From an uncultured Mycolicibacterium sp. (GTDB lineage Bacteria > Actinomycetota > Actinomycetes > Mycobacteriales > Mycobacteriaceae), in contig CAMFLL010000022.1 in the NCBI GenBank assembly GCA_945957405.1, positions 1-39,044 on the forward strand: DNA of 39,044 nt. The letters are read 5' to 3'. A model generated the notes under the pieces. That model was not told the DNA's origin and made no database searches. It was given only the letters and a program-made list of their open reading frames with translations. Made by a program: the position numbers and the translations under genes. Positions 25,280 to 32,842 of the stretch are shown here, piece after piece (the stretch's first letter is position 1; each line of letters begins with the position of its first letter).

Positions 25280-25735
25280 ATGCGCACATTCACCTCGGCG
25301 GCCGACCTGGGAGCGGCCAAGGGCTCGGAGCTGGGCACCAGTGACTGGGTCACCATCACGCAGGAGGCGGTCAACCAGTTCGCCGACGCCACCGGGGATC
25401 ACCAGTGGATCCACATCGATGCCGAGCGGGCCGCCAAGGGGCCGTTCGGGACCACCATCGCGCACGGATTCATGACGCTCTCGCTGCTGCCGGTGCTGAT
25501 GCACCAGATGTACAGCGTCGAGGGCATCAAACTGGCGATCAATTACGGGCTCAACAAGGTTCGCTTTCCGTCGCCGGTGCCTGTCGGCTCGAAGGTCCGC
25601 GCCACGAGCACGCTCGTCGACGTCGAGGAGATCGGCCAGGGCGCGGTGCAGTTGACGGTCTCGACCACCATCGAGGTCGAGGGTGCCAGCAAGCCGGCGT
25701 GTGTCGCCGAGAGCATCCTGCGCTACATGTTCTGA
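25280..25735 (+). CDS. htdZ: MaoC-like (R)-3-hydroxyacyl-thioester dehydratase, HtdZ/Rv0130 type
   Basis: A 151-residue single hot-dog hydratase. The R-hydratase motif FADATGDHQWIH supplies catalytic D40 and H45, and GPFGTTIAHGFMTLSLLP completes the active site. Length and sequence match, from memory, Rv0130 of M. tuberculosis along its whole length, including D40 and H45. It hydrates or dehydrates (R)-3-hydroxyacyl-CoA in beta-oxidation or elongation of fatty acyl chains. GGAGAAGGG, inside the end of the thioesterase gene, is a strong ribosome binding site for the ATG at 25280. In M. tuberculosis this gene sits directly between fbpC and fadE1; here the same orientation is kept but both neighbours have moved away. 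Confidence 0.92.
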   Translation: MRTFTSAADLGAAKGSELGTSDWVTITQEAVNQFADATGDHQWIHIDAERAAKGPFGTTIAHGFMTLSLLPVLMHQMYSVEGIKLAINYGLNKVRFPSPVPVGSKVRATSTLVDVEEIGQGAVQLTVSTTIEVEGASKPACVAESILRYMF

Positions 25736-25810
25736 CCTGCTGCACGCTCGCCGCCACCTCCGCTTGAACCGACGACAAAAGATGTGCGGAGGAGCGGGCG
25801 CACCGAGCCC

Positions 25811-25816
25811 TAGCAT
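25811..25816 (+). promoter_or_regulatory. -10 element for a leaderless DivIVA-motif gene
   Basis: TAGCAT fits TANNNT and ends six bases before the ATG at 25823, the spacing expected when transcription begins at the A of the start codon. There is no Shine-Dalgarno sequence, which agrees. The remaining bases of the 87-bp gap after htdZ hold only a weak CCTCCGC/GCGGAGG pair 24 bases apart. Confidence 0.5.
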
Positions 25817-25822
25817 CGAGAC

Positions 25823-26077
25823 ATGAGTTCACCCCTGACCGCCGACGACGTGCGTGACGCCGCGTTCTCGAAGCCACCGATCGGTAGACGCGGCTACAAC
25901 GAGGACGAGGTCGACGAATTCCTCGACTGGGTGGTGGCCCACCTGGAGGGCCGGCGCGCCCTGACCGCGGACGACGTCCGGGCTGTCGCCTTCGGGAAAC
26001 CACCGTGGGGCAAGCGCGGCTACAACGAGGACGATGTCGACGCGCTGTTGGACCGCATTGCCGAGGCTGTCCGGTAG
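25823..26077 (+). CDS. Small protein of two tandem DivIVA-type motifs
   Basis: An 84-residue protein built from two copies of one unit: residues 5-43 and 47-84 both start LTADDVRxxAF-KPPxGxRGYNEDxVD and end with a short amphipathic helix. The unit is the DivI1A/DivIVA N-terminal motif ([12 protein letters not shown]), which in Wag31/DivIVA forms the membrane-binding, polar-localising head. The long coiled coil that follows in DivIVA is absent, so this is a duplicated head alone. A role in pole- or septum-related localisation is an inference. The start is supported by the -10 six bases upstream and by the repeat boundary. The gene stands alone between htdZ and the opposing TauE-like gene. Confidence 0.82.
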   Translation: MSSPLTADDVRDAAFSKPPIGRRGYNEDEVDEFLDWVVAHLEGRRALTADDVRAVAFGKPPWGKRGYNEDDVDALLDRIAEAVR

Positions 26078-26138
26078 GCGCCACGCTGTTGGTGAGGAGA
26101 CATGAAATCGCGGGATTGCGCCGCGACCCGCCGAGAAG

Positions 26139-26897
26139 TCAGTAGGCGTCGAGCGCCAGGTACACCGCCAGGACCAGGCCGGCCGCACCGATCAGCAGGC
26201 GCAGCGGTGTCGCCGGTGCGTGCCGGACGACGATCGGCCCCAGCCGTGAGCCCAGCAGACAGCCGGCGCCGAGAAATGCCACCGCCGCCCAGTGCACCGG
26301 GGACAGAACCGCGAAGATGACCGCGGCCACCAGGTTCGCCGCCGCGAGGATCACGTTCTTCGACGCATTGGCGTGTGCCAGCGTCGCCCCGCCGGCCCGC
26401 AGGAGCAGCGCCAGCAGCAGCACGCCGGCCGCAGCCCCGAAGTAGCCGCCGTACACGGTGATGGCGAAGGTGGCGACGCCTTCGGCGACCAGCACCGCAG
26501 GTCTGCGCCGTGGTTTGTCCCCGCTGGGCGGCTGTTGTTTGTGTGGCCACACGATGGCGATCGCCGAGAAGCCGATCAATATGGGCACGAGTTTCTCGAA
26601 ACCCTCTGCGGGCGTGGACAACAGCAGCGCGGCTCCCACTGCTCCACCCAGCGCCGACAACGGGACGATCTTCCACAGGAACGGGCCCTGCCCTTTGAGT
26701 TCGGGCCTGGAACCCCACATCGACCCGACACCGTTGAACACCAGGGCCACGGTGTTGGTGACGTTGGCGGCCACCGGCGGAAGTCCGACCGCCAGCAGGG
26801 CGGGGTAGGTGGTCACCGACGCCAGGCCGGCGATGCTCCCCGCCAGCCCGCCGCCGATACCGGCGACGAAGAGGAGTAGGCCGTGAGCCCAGCTCAT
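26139..26897 (-). CDS. TauE/SafE (TSUP) family membrane permease
   Basis: A 252-residue protein with about eight hydrophobic helices in two similar halves, as in the TSUP family (sulfite, sulfoacetate, taurine or other organic anion export and uptake). The first half has GIGGGLAGSIAGLASVTTYPALLAVGLPPVAANVTNT, the second GVATFAITVYGGYFGAAAGVLLLALLL and HANASKNVILA; the repeated glycine-rich helix start and the Asn-rich segment are diagnostic. The ATG at 26897 is chosen because it begins directly before the first helix; a TTG 36 bases upstream would add twelve basic residues. Neither start has a clear ribosome binding site. The substrate is unknown. Confidence 0.85.
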   Translation of the reverse strand: MSWAHGLLLFVAGIGGGLAGSIAGLASVTTYPALLAVGLPPVAANVTNTVALVFNGVGSMWGSRPELKGQGPFLWKIVPLSALGGAVGAALLLSTPAEGFEKLVPILIGFSAIAIVWPHKQQPPSGDKPRRRPAVLVAEGVATFAITVYGGYFGAAAGVLLLALLLRAGGATLAHANASKNVILAAANLVAAVIFAVLSPVHWAAVAFLGAGCLLGSRLGPIVVRHAPATPLRLLIGAAGLVLAVYLALDAY

Positions 26898-26978
26898 CGA
26901 ACGGGTGAAGGTGTGGCGCGCATGTCTGGACAAAGCGTGTCACAACGCCACCCCGGCGGCCCAATTCTGGGGCCTATC

Positions 26979-28274
26979 TCACAGTTCGGCGGCCTCGCGT
27001 TCGAGCCGCTCGGCCAGATGAGCCTGCGCTTCGGCGCGCCGGGTGGGGATGTGCGCCGACGGGAACAGCGTGTCGACGGGTTCGTACTGCTTCAGGGTGC
27101 GCCGCGCGACCGTGAGCTTGTGCACCTCGGTGGGGCCGTCGGCGATACCCAGCGATTCGGCGGCCACCATCATCTTCACGAACGGCATCTCGTTGGACAC
27201 CCCGAGCGCCCCGTGCAGATGCATCGCGCGCTGGACGACGTCGTGCAGGACCTGCGGCATGGCCACCTTCACCGCCGCGATGTCGCGACGCACCTTGGAG
27301 TAGTCGTGGTGTTTGTCGATCAGCCACGCGGTGCGCAACACCAGCAGCCGGAACTGTTCGATCTGGATCCAGCTGTCGGCGACCTTCTCCTGTGTCAGCT
27401 GAAAATCCGACAGCGGCCCCTGGCGGGTCTGCCGTGACACCGCGCGCTCGCACATCATGTCGAAAGCCTTGCGCGCCATCGCGATCGTCCGCATCGCATG
27501 GTGGATACGGCCGCCGCCGAGCCGCGTCTGCGCTATCGCGAACGCCTGCCCCTCACCGCCCAGCACGTGGTCGATCGGCACCCGCACATCGGTGTAGCGG
27601 ACGTAGGCGTGGGACGCGTGTTCGGATGACTCCGAACCGACGCCGATATTGCGCACGATCTCGATGCCGGGCGTCTCGGCGGGCACGATGAACAGTGACA
27701 TCTTGTCCCGGGTGCGGGCGTCGGGATTGGTGACGGCCATGACGATGAAGAACGACGCGTGTTTGGCGTTGGTGGAGAACCACTTCTCGCCGTTGATCAC
27801 CCATGAGTCGCCGTCGCGTTCGGCTCTGGTGACGAACAGGCCAGGGTCTGATCCACCGTGCGGTTCGGTCATCGAGTAGCACGACGTGATTTCGCCGTCG
27901 AGCAGCGGTTGCAGGTAGTGACGCTTCTGTTCCTCCGTGCCGAACAGCGCGAGGATCTCGGCGTTGCCTGAGTCAGGCGCCTGACATCCGAACACCGACG
28001 GTGCCCAGCGCGACCGACCGAGCGTCTCGTTGAGCAGCGCCAGTTTCACCTGGCCGTAGCCCTGGCCGCCCAGTTCGGGCGTGAGGTGTGCCGCCCACAG
28101 GCCCTGGTCTTTGACGGCCTGCTGCAACGGCCGCAGGATCGCCATCATCGCGGCGTCGTGTTTGTCGTAGGGGTCCATGGACAGCAGGTCGAGCGGTTCA
28201 ACCTCGGTGCGCATGAACTCGTCGACCCAGTCGAGCTTGGCCTGATACTCGGGGTCGGTCTCGAAATCCCACAT
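26979..28274 (-). CDS. fadE1: Acyl-CoA dehydrogenase, FadE1-like
   Basis: A 431-residue flavoprotein of the acyl-CoA dehydrogenase family, first step of beta-oxidation. Visible parts are the N-terminal helical domain (VDEFMRTEVEPL), the FAD and substrate strand block ITSCYSMTEPHGGSDP (about residues 128-145), INGEKWFSTNA, and the C-terminal helical block with RLGGGRIHHAMRTIAMARKAFDMMCERA and HGALGVSNEMPF, ending IADGPTEVHKLTVARR. The sequence resembles ACAD10/11-type enzymes that act on long or hydroxylated chains. Its position after htdZ, on the minus strand, matches Rv0131c (fadE1) of M. tuberculosis. It diverges from a DUF1059 gene across 48 bases that hold a strong palindrome adjoining its ATG. 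Confidence 0.88.
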   Translation of the reverse strand: MWDFETDPEYQAKLDWVDEFMRTEVEPLDLLSMDPYDKHDAAMMAILRPLQQAVKDQGLWAAHLTPELGGQGYGQVKLALLNETLGRSRWAPSVFGCQAPDSGNAEILALFGTEEQKRHYLQPLLDGEITSCYSMTEPHGGSDPGLFVTRAERDGDSWVINGEKWFSTNAKHASFFIVMAVTNPDARTRDKMSLFIVPAETPGIEIVRNIGVGSESSEHASHAYVRYTDVRVPIDHVLGGEGQAFAIAQTRLGGGRIHHAMRTIAMARKAFDMMCERAVSRQTRQGPLSDFQLTQEKVADSWIQIEQFRLLVLRTAWLIDKHHDYSKVRRDIAAVKVAMPQVLHDVVQRAMHLHGALGVSNEMPFVKMMVAAESLGIADGPTEVHKLTVARRTLKQYEPVDTLFPSAHIPTRRAEAQAHLAERLEREAAEL

Positions 28275-28314
28275 GTCTACCGTGTCTACCGCAGATGTCT
28301 GCGGTCAGGTAGAC
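28275..28314. promoter_or_regulatory. Nested palindrome in the fadE1/DUF1059 divergent promoter
   Basis: The inner pair CCGCAGA (28289-28295) and TCTGCGG (28298-28304) is perfect with a two-base centre; outside it, GTCTACC (28284-28290) faces GGTAGAC (28308-28314). A further direct copy of GTCTACC begins at 28275, nine bases before the first, directly upstream of the fadE1 ATG. The site fills nearly all of the 48-bp intergenic space, so one bound regulator would control both genes. Confidence 0.65.
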
Positions 28315-28322
28315 AGTTACGC

Positions 28323-28469
28323 ATGAAGACTCACCTGAACTGCCCGTGCGGCGAGGCGATCGTCGGCACCGACGAGGACGATCTGGTCGAGAAGACGCAG
28401 AAGCACCTCGCCGAGAACCATCCGGGTCACGAGTATTCGCGCGACGAGATCCTGTTCATCGCCTACTGA
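28323..28469 (+). CDS. DUF1059 family small protein
   Basis: A 48-residue protein beginning [20 protein letters not shown]. It has the DUF1059 pattern: a CxC pair (C7, C9) near the N-terminus followed by a helix with two histidines ([15 protein letters not shown]) and a C-terminal DEILFIAY. The cysteines and histidines could bind a metal, but function is unknown for the family. The frame is open upstream to 28086 inside fadE1, but the ATG at 28323 gives the family's normal length and leaves the palindrome outside the gene. Its stop overlaps the end of the opposing SRPBCC gene by seven bases. Confidence 0.82.
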   Translation: MKTHLNCPCGEAIVGTDEDDLVEKTQKHLAENHPGHEYSRDEILFIAY

Positions 28470-28960
28470 GGTCGATCTGACCGCTCGCGGTAGCGGTCGC
28501 GCAACTTGGTCAGCGTCGACTCGATGCCGGCCGCGTTGCTCTTCGCGAAACCCATCCGCTGGTAGTAGTCGAGCCGGTCCTTGACCGCGCCGGTGTCGTG
28601 GTAGTCGAACGTCTCGGTGACCTTGGTGCGCGTCGGGGACAACGCCTCGAACTCCCACCGCCAGTGATGGCCGAAGGGATGCCGCCATTCGACCAGCTCG
28701 TCGGGTTTCAGCGCGGTGACTGTGCTGGTGATCCGGTACGGGACACCGAACATTCGCATCTTCGTCGAAAACCTGGACCCCGCAACAATTTTCGCGGGCG
28801 CCTTGATGTTGTTCCCGACCGTGCCTGAGCCGTCCAGTTCATGGTGCCGACGCGGGTCGGCGGCCATCGCGAACAGTTCGGCGGCCGGCGCGTCGACCTC
28901 GACGGACCGGCTGACCTGCCGCGGACCCGCGTCGACGGTTGTGACCGGAGTGTCTGTCAT
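28463..28960 (-). CDS. SRPBCC (polyketide cyclase/START-like) family protein
   Basis: A 165-residue protein with the helix-grip fold. [32 protein letters not shown] is the usual first strand and helices, [32 protein letters not shown] the strands of the sheet, and [27 protein letters not shown] leads to the long C-terminal helix. These proteins bind hydrophobic ligands in a central cavity; some are cyclases, most have no known role. Start is ATG 28960 with GGAGGGAA about ten bases upstream; the frame upstream of it lies within the SDR gene. It overlaps the SDR stop by four bases (ATGA) and is the last gene of the hydrolase-SDR-SRPBCC run. Confidence 0.85.
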   Translation of the reverse strand: MTDTPVTTVDAGPRQVSRSVEVDAPAAELFAMAADPRRHHELDGSGTVGNNIKAPAKIVAGSRFSTKMRMFGVPYRITSTVTALKPDELVEWRHPFGHHWRWEFEALSPTRTKVTETFDYHDTGAVKDRLDYYQRMGFAKSNAAGIESTLTKLRDRYRERSDRPQ

Positions 28961-29808
28961 GGTGTGTTCCCTCCGATGGGCAGAGCGATCATGTCGAGGC
29001 TGCGCTCCCACAATTGTTCGGCGAGGACAGGATCGGCGGCCTGCTTGTTGGGATGACCGATCCGGTGGTTGGCGTAGTACTCGCCGGAAATCCACTCGGT
29101 ACCTGGCACGGCCGACGCCAGCCACACCAATTCGTCAGAACCGCGTTCCGGGCCCATGAGCAGCAGGTTCTTCAGCGCGCTGCGGTACACCATCCGCAAT
29201 GAGCCCATCGTGGACTCTTCGCCGAAATTCGATGCGACGCTACCCGGGTGGAAGGCGGCGGTGCTGATCCCGGCGCTGTGGTGGCGGCGGTGCAATTCCT
29301 TGGTGAACAAGATGTTCGCCAGCTTCGCGTCACCATAAGCCTTCTGCGAGCGGTAACCGCTCCGGTGGTCGAGGTCGTCGATGTCGATGTGACCGAACAG
29401 GCGGTTACCGACGCTCGAGGTATTCAGCACCGTCGCGCGGGATTCGATGAGTCGCTCCAGCAACAGCGTGGTCAGGAGGAACGGCGCAAGATGGTTCACC
29501 TGGAACGTCTTCTCGTGGCCGTCGACGGTCTCGGTGCGCGTCTCACCCATGATGCCGCCGGCGTTGTTGGCCAGCACATCGATCCGCGGGTAGCGCTCGA
29601 GCACCGTGGCCGCCAGGTCGCGGACCTGGCCCAGGTCGGCGAAATCCGCGACGAAATGGTCCGCGCCGAGTGACGTGGCGACCGCCTCGGTCTTGGTCGG
29701 TGAGCGCCCCACCACCACGACGTTCTCGCCGCTGCGCGCGAGCCGCCGGGCAGCGGCAGCCCCGACCCCGTCACTGGCACCGGTGATGATGATGGTTCGG
29801 TCAGCCAT
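28957..29808 (-). CDS. Short-chain dehydrogenase/reductase
   Basis: A 283-residue classical-type [11 protein letters not shown] (residues 9-16) binds the cofactor, NNAGG (about 81-85) supports the central sheet, and the catalytic set is S131/S132 (TSSVG), Y158 and K162 (YGDAK). R35 and the following basic residues after the second strand suggest NADP(H). The pattern of a WxSR-like insertion after the active site and a C-terminal [16 protein letters not shown] resembles the retinol dehydrogenase/WWOX-like oxidoreductases common in mycobacteria. The substrate is unknown. It overlaps the SRPBCC gene and follows the alpha/beta hydrolase gene after 30 bases, so the three are likely one operon. Confidence 0.9.
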   Translation of the reverse strand: MADRTIIITGASDGVGAAAARRLARSGENVVVVGRSPTKTEAVATSLGADHFVADFADLGQVRDLAATVLERYPRIDVLANNAGGIMGETRTETVDGHEKTFQVNHLAPFLLTTLLLERLIESRATVLNTSSVGNRLFGHIDIDDLDHRSGYRSQKAYGDAKLANILFTKELHRRHHSAGISTAAFHPGSVASNFGEESTMGSLRMVYRSALKNLLLMGPERGSDELVWLASAVPGTEWISGEYYANHRIGHPNKQAADPVLAEQLWERSLDMIALPIGGNTP

Positions 29809-29838
29809 GGTGCCGAGGGTAGGCGATGGCGGTGACAG

Positions 29839-30714
29839 TCAGCAGCGCGTCACCGTGACGGAGCGACGCTCCGTGGTCTCGATGAAGTCCTCGAGGATGC
29901 CCGCGACCGCGTCCGGCGCTTCGACGTGGGGGAAATGTCCGACGCCCGTGATGATCTCGAAGCGGCTGCCCGGCAGCGCTTCATGGGCGGCGTGGCCGTG
30001 GGTGACCGGGATGATCTTGTCCTGATCGCCCCAGATCAGCAGCGCGGGCAGCTGTGCCGACATGTGCAGCCGGTTCAGGGCGCTGACGGCTTGTCCGCGG
30101 TAGTCGACCACGGACCGCAGGGTCCGCAGGAAGGCATGGCGTGTGTCGGCGTCCGACAGCGAGGAGTACGCGCTCCACATCTCGGCGCCGCGCGGCGAGC
30201 GCAACCCGGCTGCCGAGAGCCACGACCGCACTGCGTTGCCGGCGTCGAGGACAGGGCGGGGCGCGATGACGGGAAGGACGAACTCGGCGCCGGGAGCGGA
30301 CAGGATGCGCAACGTCCAACTCAGGTCGGGCCCGAGCCCGCCGCTGCCGATCAGCACCACCCGGTCGCAGCGGTCTCGGTGCTGGTAGGCGAACTGCATG
30401 GCGATACCACCGCCCAACGACTGGCCGATCACCGTCACACGAGCGATGCCGAGTTCGTCGAGGAAGTCGCGTAGCCACACCGCGAAGGCGCCCAGGGAGT
30501 AGTCGCCGCGCGGCTTGTCCGACAGGCCGTGACCCAGCAGGTCCGGAGCGACGACGCGGTAATTGCGGCCGAGGCGCGGCATCACATCGCGCCACGTGGC
30601 TGAGCTGCCCGCCATTCCATGGATCAGCAGCAACGTCTCGGGCCCGGACAGATCACCGGTGTCCCGGTAAGCGACCCGGTCGCCGTGCAGCTCCAGGTAC
30701 TGGACGTCGTTCAT
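29839..30714 (-). CDS. Alpha/beta hydrolase
   Basis: A 291-residue hydrolase. The oxyanion segment is LIHGMAGSSATW (about residues 30-41), the nucleophile elbow GQSLGG has S99, the acid is D230 or D232 in WGDQDKIIP, and the base is H260 in GVGHFPHVEAP, all in normal order with a cap domain between about 130 and 195. Esterase, lipase or C-C hydrolase activity cannot be told apart from sequence; from memory it resembles Rv2715. The ATG at 30714 starts at the first strand; the frame continues 43 codons upstream without support. No signal peptide, so cytosolic. First gene of a probable operon with the SDR and SRPBCC genes. Confidence 0.9.
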   Translation of the reverse strand: MNDVQYLELHGDRVAYRDTGDLSGPETLLLIHGMAGSSATWRDVMPRLGRNYRVVAPDLLGHGLSDKPRGDYSLGAFAVWLRDFLDELGIARVTVIGQSLGGGIAMQFAYQHRDRCDRVVLIGSGGLGPDLSWTLRILSAPGAEFVLPVIAPRPVLDAGNAVRSWLSAAGLRSPRGAEMWSAYSSLSDADTRHAFLRTLRSVVDYRGQAVSALNRLHMSAQLPALLIWGDQDKIIPVTHGHAAHEALPGSRFEIITGVGHFPHVEAPDAVAGILEDFIETTERRSVTVTRC

Positions 30715-31080
30715 GAGTCTGACGGTAATCGAAGAAGCGTCCCCAGGAGTTACTCGTCGGTAACAAGAAGATGAGGTGGTCGCTGGGAACCGGTTCTGAG
30801 CAGCGTAGATAACAATTCGATCTCTGGGGGAGGCGTCAATCACAGGCCGAAAAAGAGTGATCGGACGGCGCTACCGTGTGGCGTTGCTGAGCTGGGCGGG
30901 GCGACTGGACTTCCGGCTGGGCTACCGATGGCACCAGCTAACCAGCGAACACCGGGTAGGGCCGAATTCTTGCGCGTTTCGCACACGTTTCGCGCCGCGA
31001 CGGGCAGGGTAACAACTGTGCGAGGTCGGGGAGTTCCAAGCAATCGCAAACACCATGACGCCCATCGACCCGAGGAAAAC
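30715..31080. other. 366-bp divergent intergenic region, hydrolase / hemophore
   Basis: No gene is supported here. It holds a GTTAC-tcgtcg-GTAAC inverted repeat at 30749-30764, 34 bases upstream of the hydrolase ATG, the palindrome GAACCGGTTC at 30787-30796, and a direct repeat at 30975-30993 listed separately. No IdeR-type iron box was found. A frame from 30928 joins the hemophore in phase, but it lacks family resemblance and would bury the signal peptide. Confidence 0.6.
30975..30993 (+). repeat. Direct repeat CGTTTCGC, 11-bp spacing, upstream of hemophore
   Basis: CGTTTCGC occurs at 30975-30982 and again at 30986-30993, one helical turn apart, 88 bases before the hemophore ATG. The spacing puts both copies on the same face of the helix, as for a regulator binding as a tandem dimer or monomers side by side. 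Confidence 0.4.
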
Positions 31081-31479
31081 ATGAGAAACAGTGTCATCAC
31101 CGCACGTCGACACGCCGCCGGGGTGTTCGCTGGCTGTGTGGCCGCCGCCGCCTCCGCTGCCGTTCTCGCCGCTCCTGCGGCCAGCGCCGCGCCATGTATG
31201 GCCGACGAGGCGGCCAACACCATCAGTGCGGTGGCAGGTGACGCCGGCCGCTACCTGTCAGCGCACCCGGGTGCCAATCAGGCCCTCAGTGATGCCGCGG
31301 CGCAGCCGCGCGACCAGGCCCGCACGACGGTGCGCAACTATTTCACCGCCAACCCGGGTGAGTACTTCGACCTCAAGGGCATCACCGCGCCGCTGGTCGA
31401 TCTGAAGAACCGCTGTGGTGCCGCCGGTGGCATCCCGACGGATCTCATCTCCGCGTTCGACGAGTTTCAGGCCGGCTGA
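31081..31479 (+). CDS. Mycobacterial hemophore family, secreted heme-binding protein
   Basis: A 132-residue exported protein. Residues 1-36 are a signal peptide with basic start, hydrophobic core and cleavage after ASA. The mature ~96 residues are helical, with cysteines C39 and C112 that should form the disulfide joining both ends, as in Rv0203-type hemophores (MHB domain). AHPGANQALSDAA and YFTANPGEYFDLKGITAPL are the conserved blocks, the latter with the exposed Tyr/Phe region where heme is bound in relatives. It would carry heme to MmpL-type importers, none of which is in the window. ATG at 31081 with GAGGAAA upstream. Heme binding is inferred from family. Confidence 0.87.
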   Translation: MRNSVITARRHAAGVFAGCVAAAASAAVLAAPAASAAPCMADEAANTISAVAGDAGRYLSAHPGANQALSDAAAQPRDQARTTVRNYFTANPGEYFDLKGITAPLVDLKNRCGAAGGIPTDLISAFDEFQAG

Positions 31480-31500
31480 CCCGGACTCTGCGGCCATTCG

Positions 31501-32313
31501 GTGATGCAAGATCATCGGGTGGCCACCGCAGTGCACCTCGAGGTCGACGCGGCCGGAGTCGCCGTGATCACTCTCGACGGCGTGGACCGGCTCAACACCT
31601 TCTCGGCAGGCACCGGTGAGGCGCTGAGCGCCGCCTATCGCCGGTGCGACCGGGATGACACGATCCGTGCCGTCGTCCTGACCGGCGCCGGGCCCGCATT
31701 CTGCGCGGGCGCTGATCTGTCGGCGGACTCGTCGGCCTTCGGTGCTCCCGATGAGGACTTCTCCGCCTCACCGGTTCAACCACCAGCGTGGCGGGTGCGC
31801 AAACTGGTGATCGCCGCGGTCAACGGGCATGCGATCGGCATCGGACTGACCCTGGCGCTGCAATGCGACATCCGCATCGTGGCCGAGGACGCGAAGTTGG
31901 CCATCCCGCAGGTGCGGCGCGGCACGATCGCCGATTGCCAGGCCCACTTCACCCTGCCACGCATCGTGGGGATGTCGACAGCAGCAGAACTGGTGCTGGC
32001 CGGGGTGACGATCACGGGCACAGAGGCGGTCGGCAACGGACTTGCCAGCCGGGCACTGCCCGCCGCGGAGGTGTTGCCGGCCGCGCTCGCACTCGCCCGC
32101 GATGTCGCTGCCAACGCCAACCCGGCGTCGGTGGCCCACAGTAAGCGGCTGTTGTGGTCTGGGGCCGATGCCGACACGGTCGCCGCCGAAGAGACCCGCG
32201 TACACCGCGTCCTGATGAGCGGCCCCGACGCCGCCGAGGGTGCGGCGGCCTGGCGGGAGCGCCGTGCGCCACGCTGGTCGGGGCGGGCCGGCGAGGCGGC
32301 TGGGCCGGTTTGA
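31501..32313 (+). CDS. Crotonase-fold protein lacking the hydratase glutamates
   Basis: A 270-residue enoyl-CoA hydratase/isomerase family member. The oxyanion-hole segments are present: GAGPAFCAGADLS (residues 62-74) and AAVNGHAIGIG (105-115). However, the two catalytic glutamates of classical hydratases (Glu144 and Glu164 in rat mitochondrial enzyme) align with T117 and Q137 (GIGLT and IPQV), and the following loop reads RRGTIADCQAHFTLPR in place of GIIPGAGGTQRLPR. It therefore should not be a standard hydratase; isomerase, hydrolase or another crotonase chemistry is possible. The start may be GTG 31501 or the adjoining ATG 31504; neither has a ribosome binding site. It follows the hemophore by 21 bases. 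Confidence 0.87.
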   Translation: MMQDHRVATAVHLEVDAAGVAVITLDGVDRLNTFSAGTGEALSAAYRRCDRDDTIRAVVLTGAGPAFCAGADLSADSSAFGAPDEDFSASPVQPPAWRVRKLVIAAVNGHAIGIGLTLALQCDIRIVAEDAKLAIPQVRRGTIADCQAHFTLPRIVGMSTAAELVLAGVTITGTEAVGNGLASRALPAAEVLPAALALARDVAANANPASVAHSKRLLWSGADADTVAAEETRVHRVLMSGPDAAEGAAAWRERRAPRWSGRAGEAAGPV

Positions 32314-32362
32314 CGACGATCATGCGGTTCGGTGACTGACGGCACGGGTATACCAGCTGGTC

Positions 32363-32713
32363 ATGGCGAAATACACGGTCAACGACGCGGCGGTGGCCAA
32401 GGCCCGCAGCCTCATCGACGCGCGACAGTACGTCCTCGACAGTGACTGGGGCACGGTTCAGCCCAAGGCCTCCGAACAGAATGATTATCTGGAGAAACAC
32501 GGTTGGGACGAGTACGGCCAATGGCATCTGGGACTCACCGAGGGCGCCCAGGATGAGACCAAGGCGCGCTATGCCTTCGTGTACGGAGATTTCCGGCGCA
32601 TCCACCGCACCGGTCTGATCGCGTGTGTGTACCGCGCTTCGGAGTGGCGGCACAAGGACATCGAACTTGCGGCTCACGACTTGCTGCAGCGGCTGGACAA
32701 GACCACAGGCTGA
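32363..32713 (+). CDS. Conserved hypothetical protein, 116 residues
   Basis: Not recognised as a named family. The protein is soluble, with no signal peptide or membrane segment, rich in Trp, Tyr, His and charged residues (WDEYGQWHLGLTEGAQDETK, YAFVYGDFRRIHRTG). The C-terminal half WRHKDIELAAHDLLQRLDKT looks helical. Similar short proteins beginning MAKYTVND are, from memory, common in actinobacteria, which with the clean codon use supports a real gene. It lies 49 bases after the crotonase gene on the same strand and may be co-transcribed. The ATG has no ribosome binding site; a TATACC 8 bases upstream could be a -10 for leaderless expression. Confidence 0.75.
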   Translation: MAKYTVNDAAVAKARSLIDARQYVLDSDWGTVQPKASEQNDYLEKHGWDEYGQWHLGLTEGAQDETKARYAFVYGDFRRIHRTGLIACVYRASEWRHKDIELAAHDLLQRLDKTTG

Positions 32714-32776
32714 GCGGTCCACCTGCCGCCCACTTTGTGGAAAGCCCACGTACACAATCTGTTTCCCCGCATGCTG

Positions 32777-32794
32777 CGGTGTGGCAGGACACCG
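32777..32794. promoter_or_regulatory. Short inverted repeat upstream of phoD-like gene
   Basis: CGGTGT and ACACCG face each other across six bases in the 129-bp gap before the PhoD-like gene. Arms are short, so chance is possible. A GATACT at 32832-32837, five bases before the GTG at 32843, may be a leaderless -10. Confidence 0.25.
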
Positions 32795-32842
32795 TATGGC
32801 TGCGCGTCATCGCTGCGAAAGTTGACGCCGTGATACTTCGCC

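Noticed and set aside
26898..26933. TTG start giving 12 extra residues on the TauE/SafE protein
   Set aside because: The ATG at 26897 lies directly before the first helix; the upstream TTG has no ribosome binding site.
28086..28322. N-terminal extension of the DUF1059 protein
   Set aside because: It would overlap fadE1 and the palindrome; DUF1059 proteins are short and begin at the CxC region.
30928..31080. N-terminal extension of the hemophore
   Set aside because: It would place 51 basic residues before the signal peptide and prevent export.
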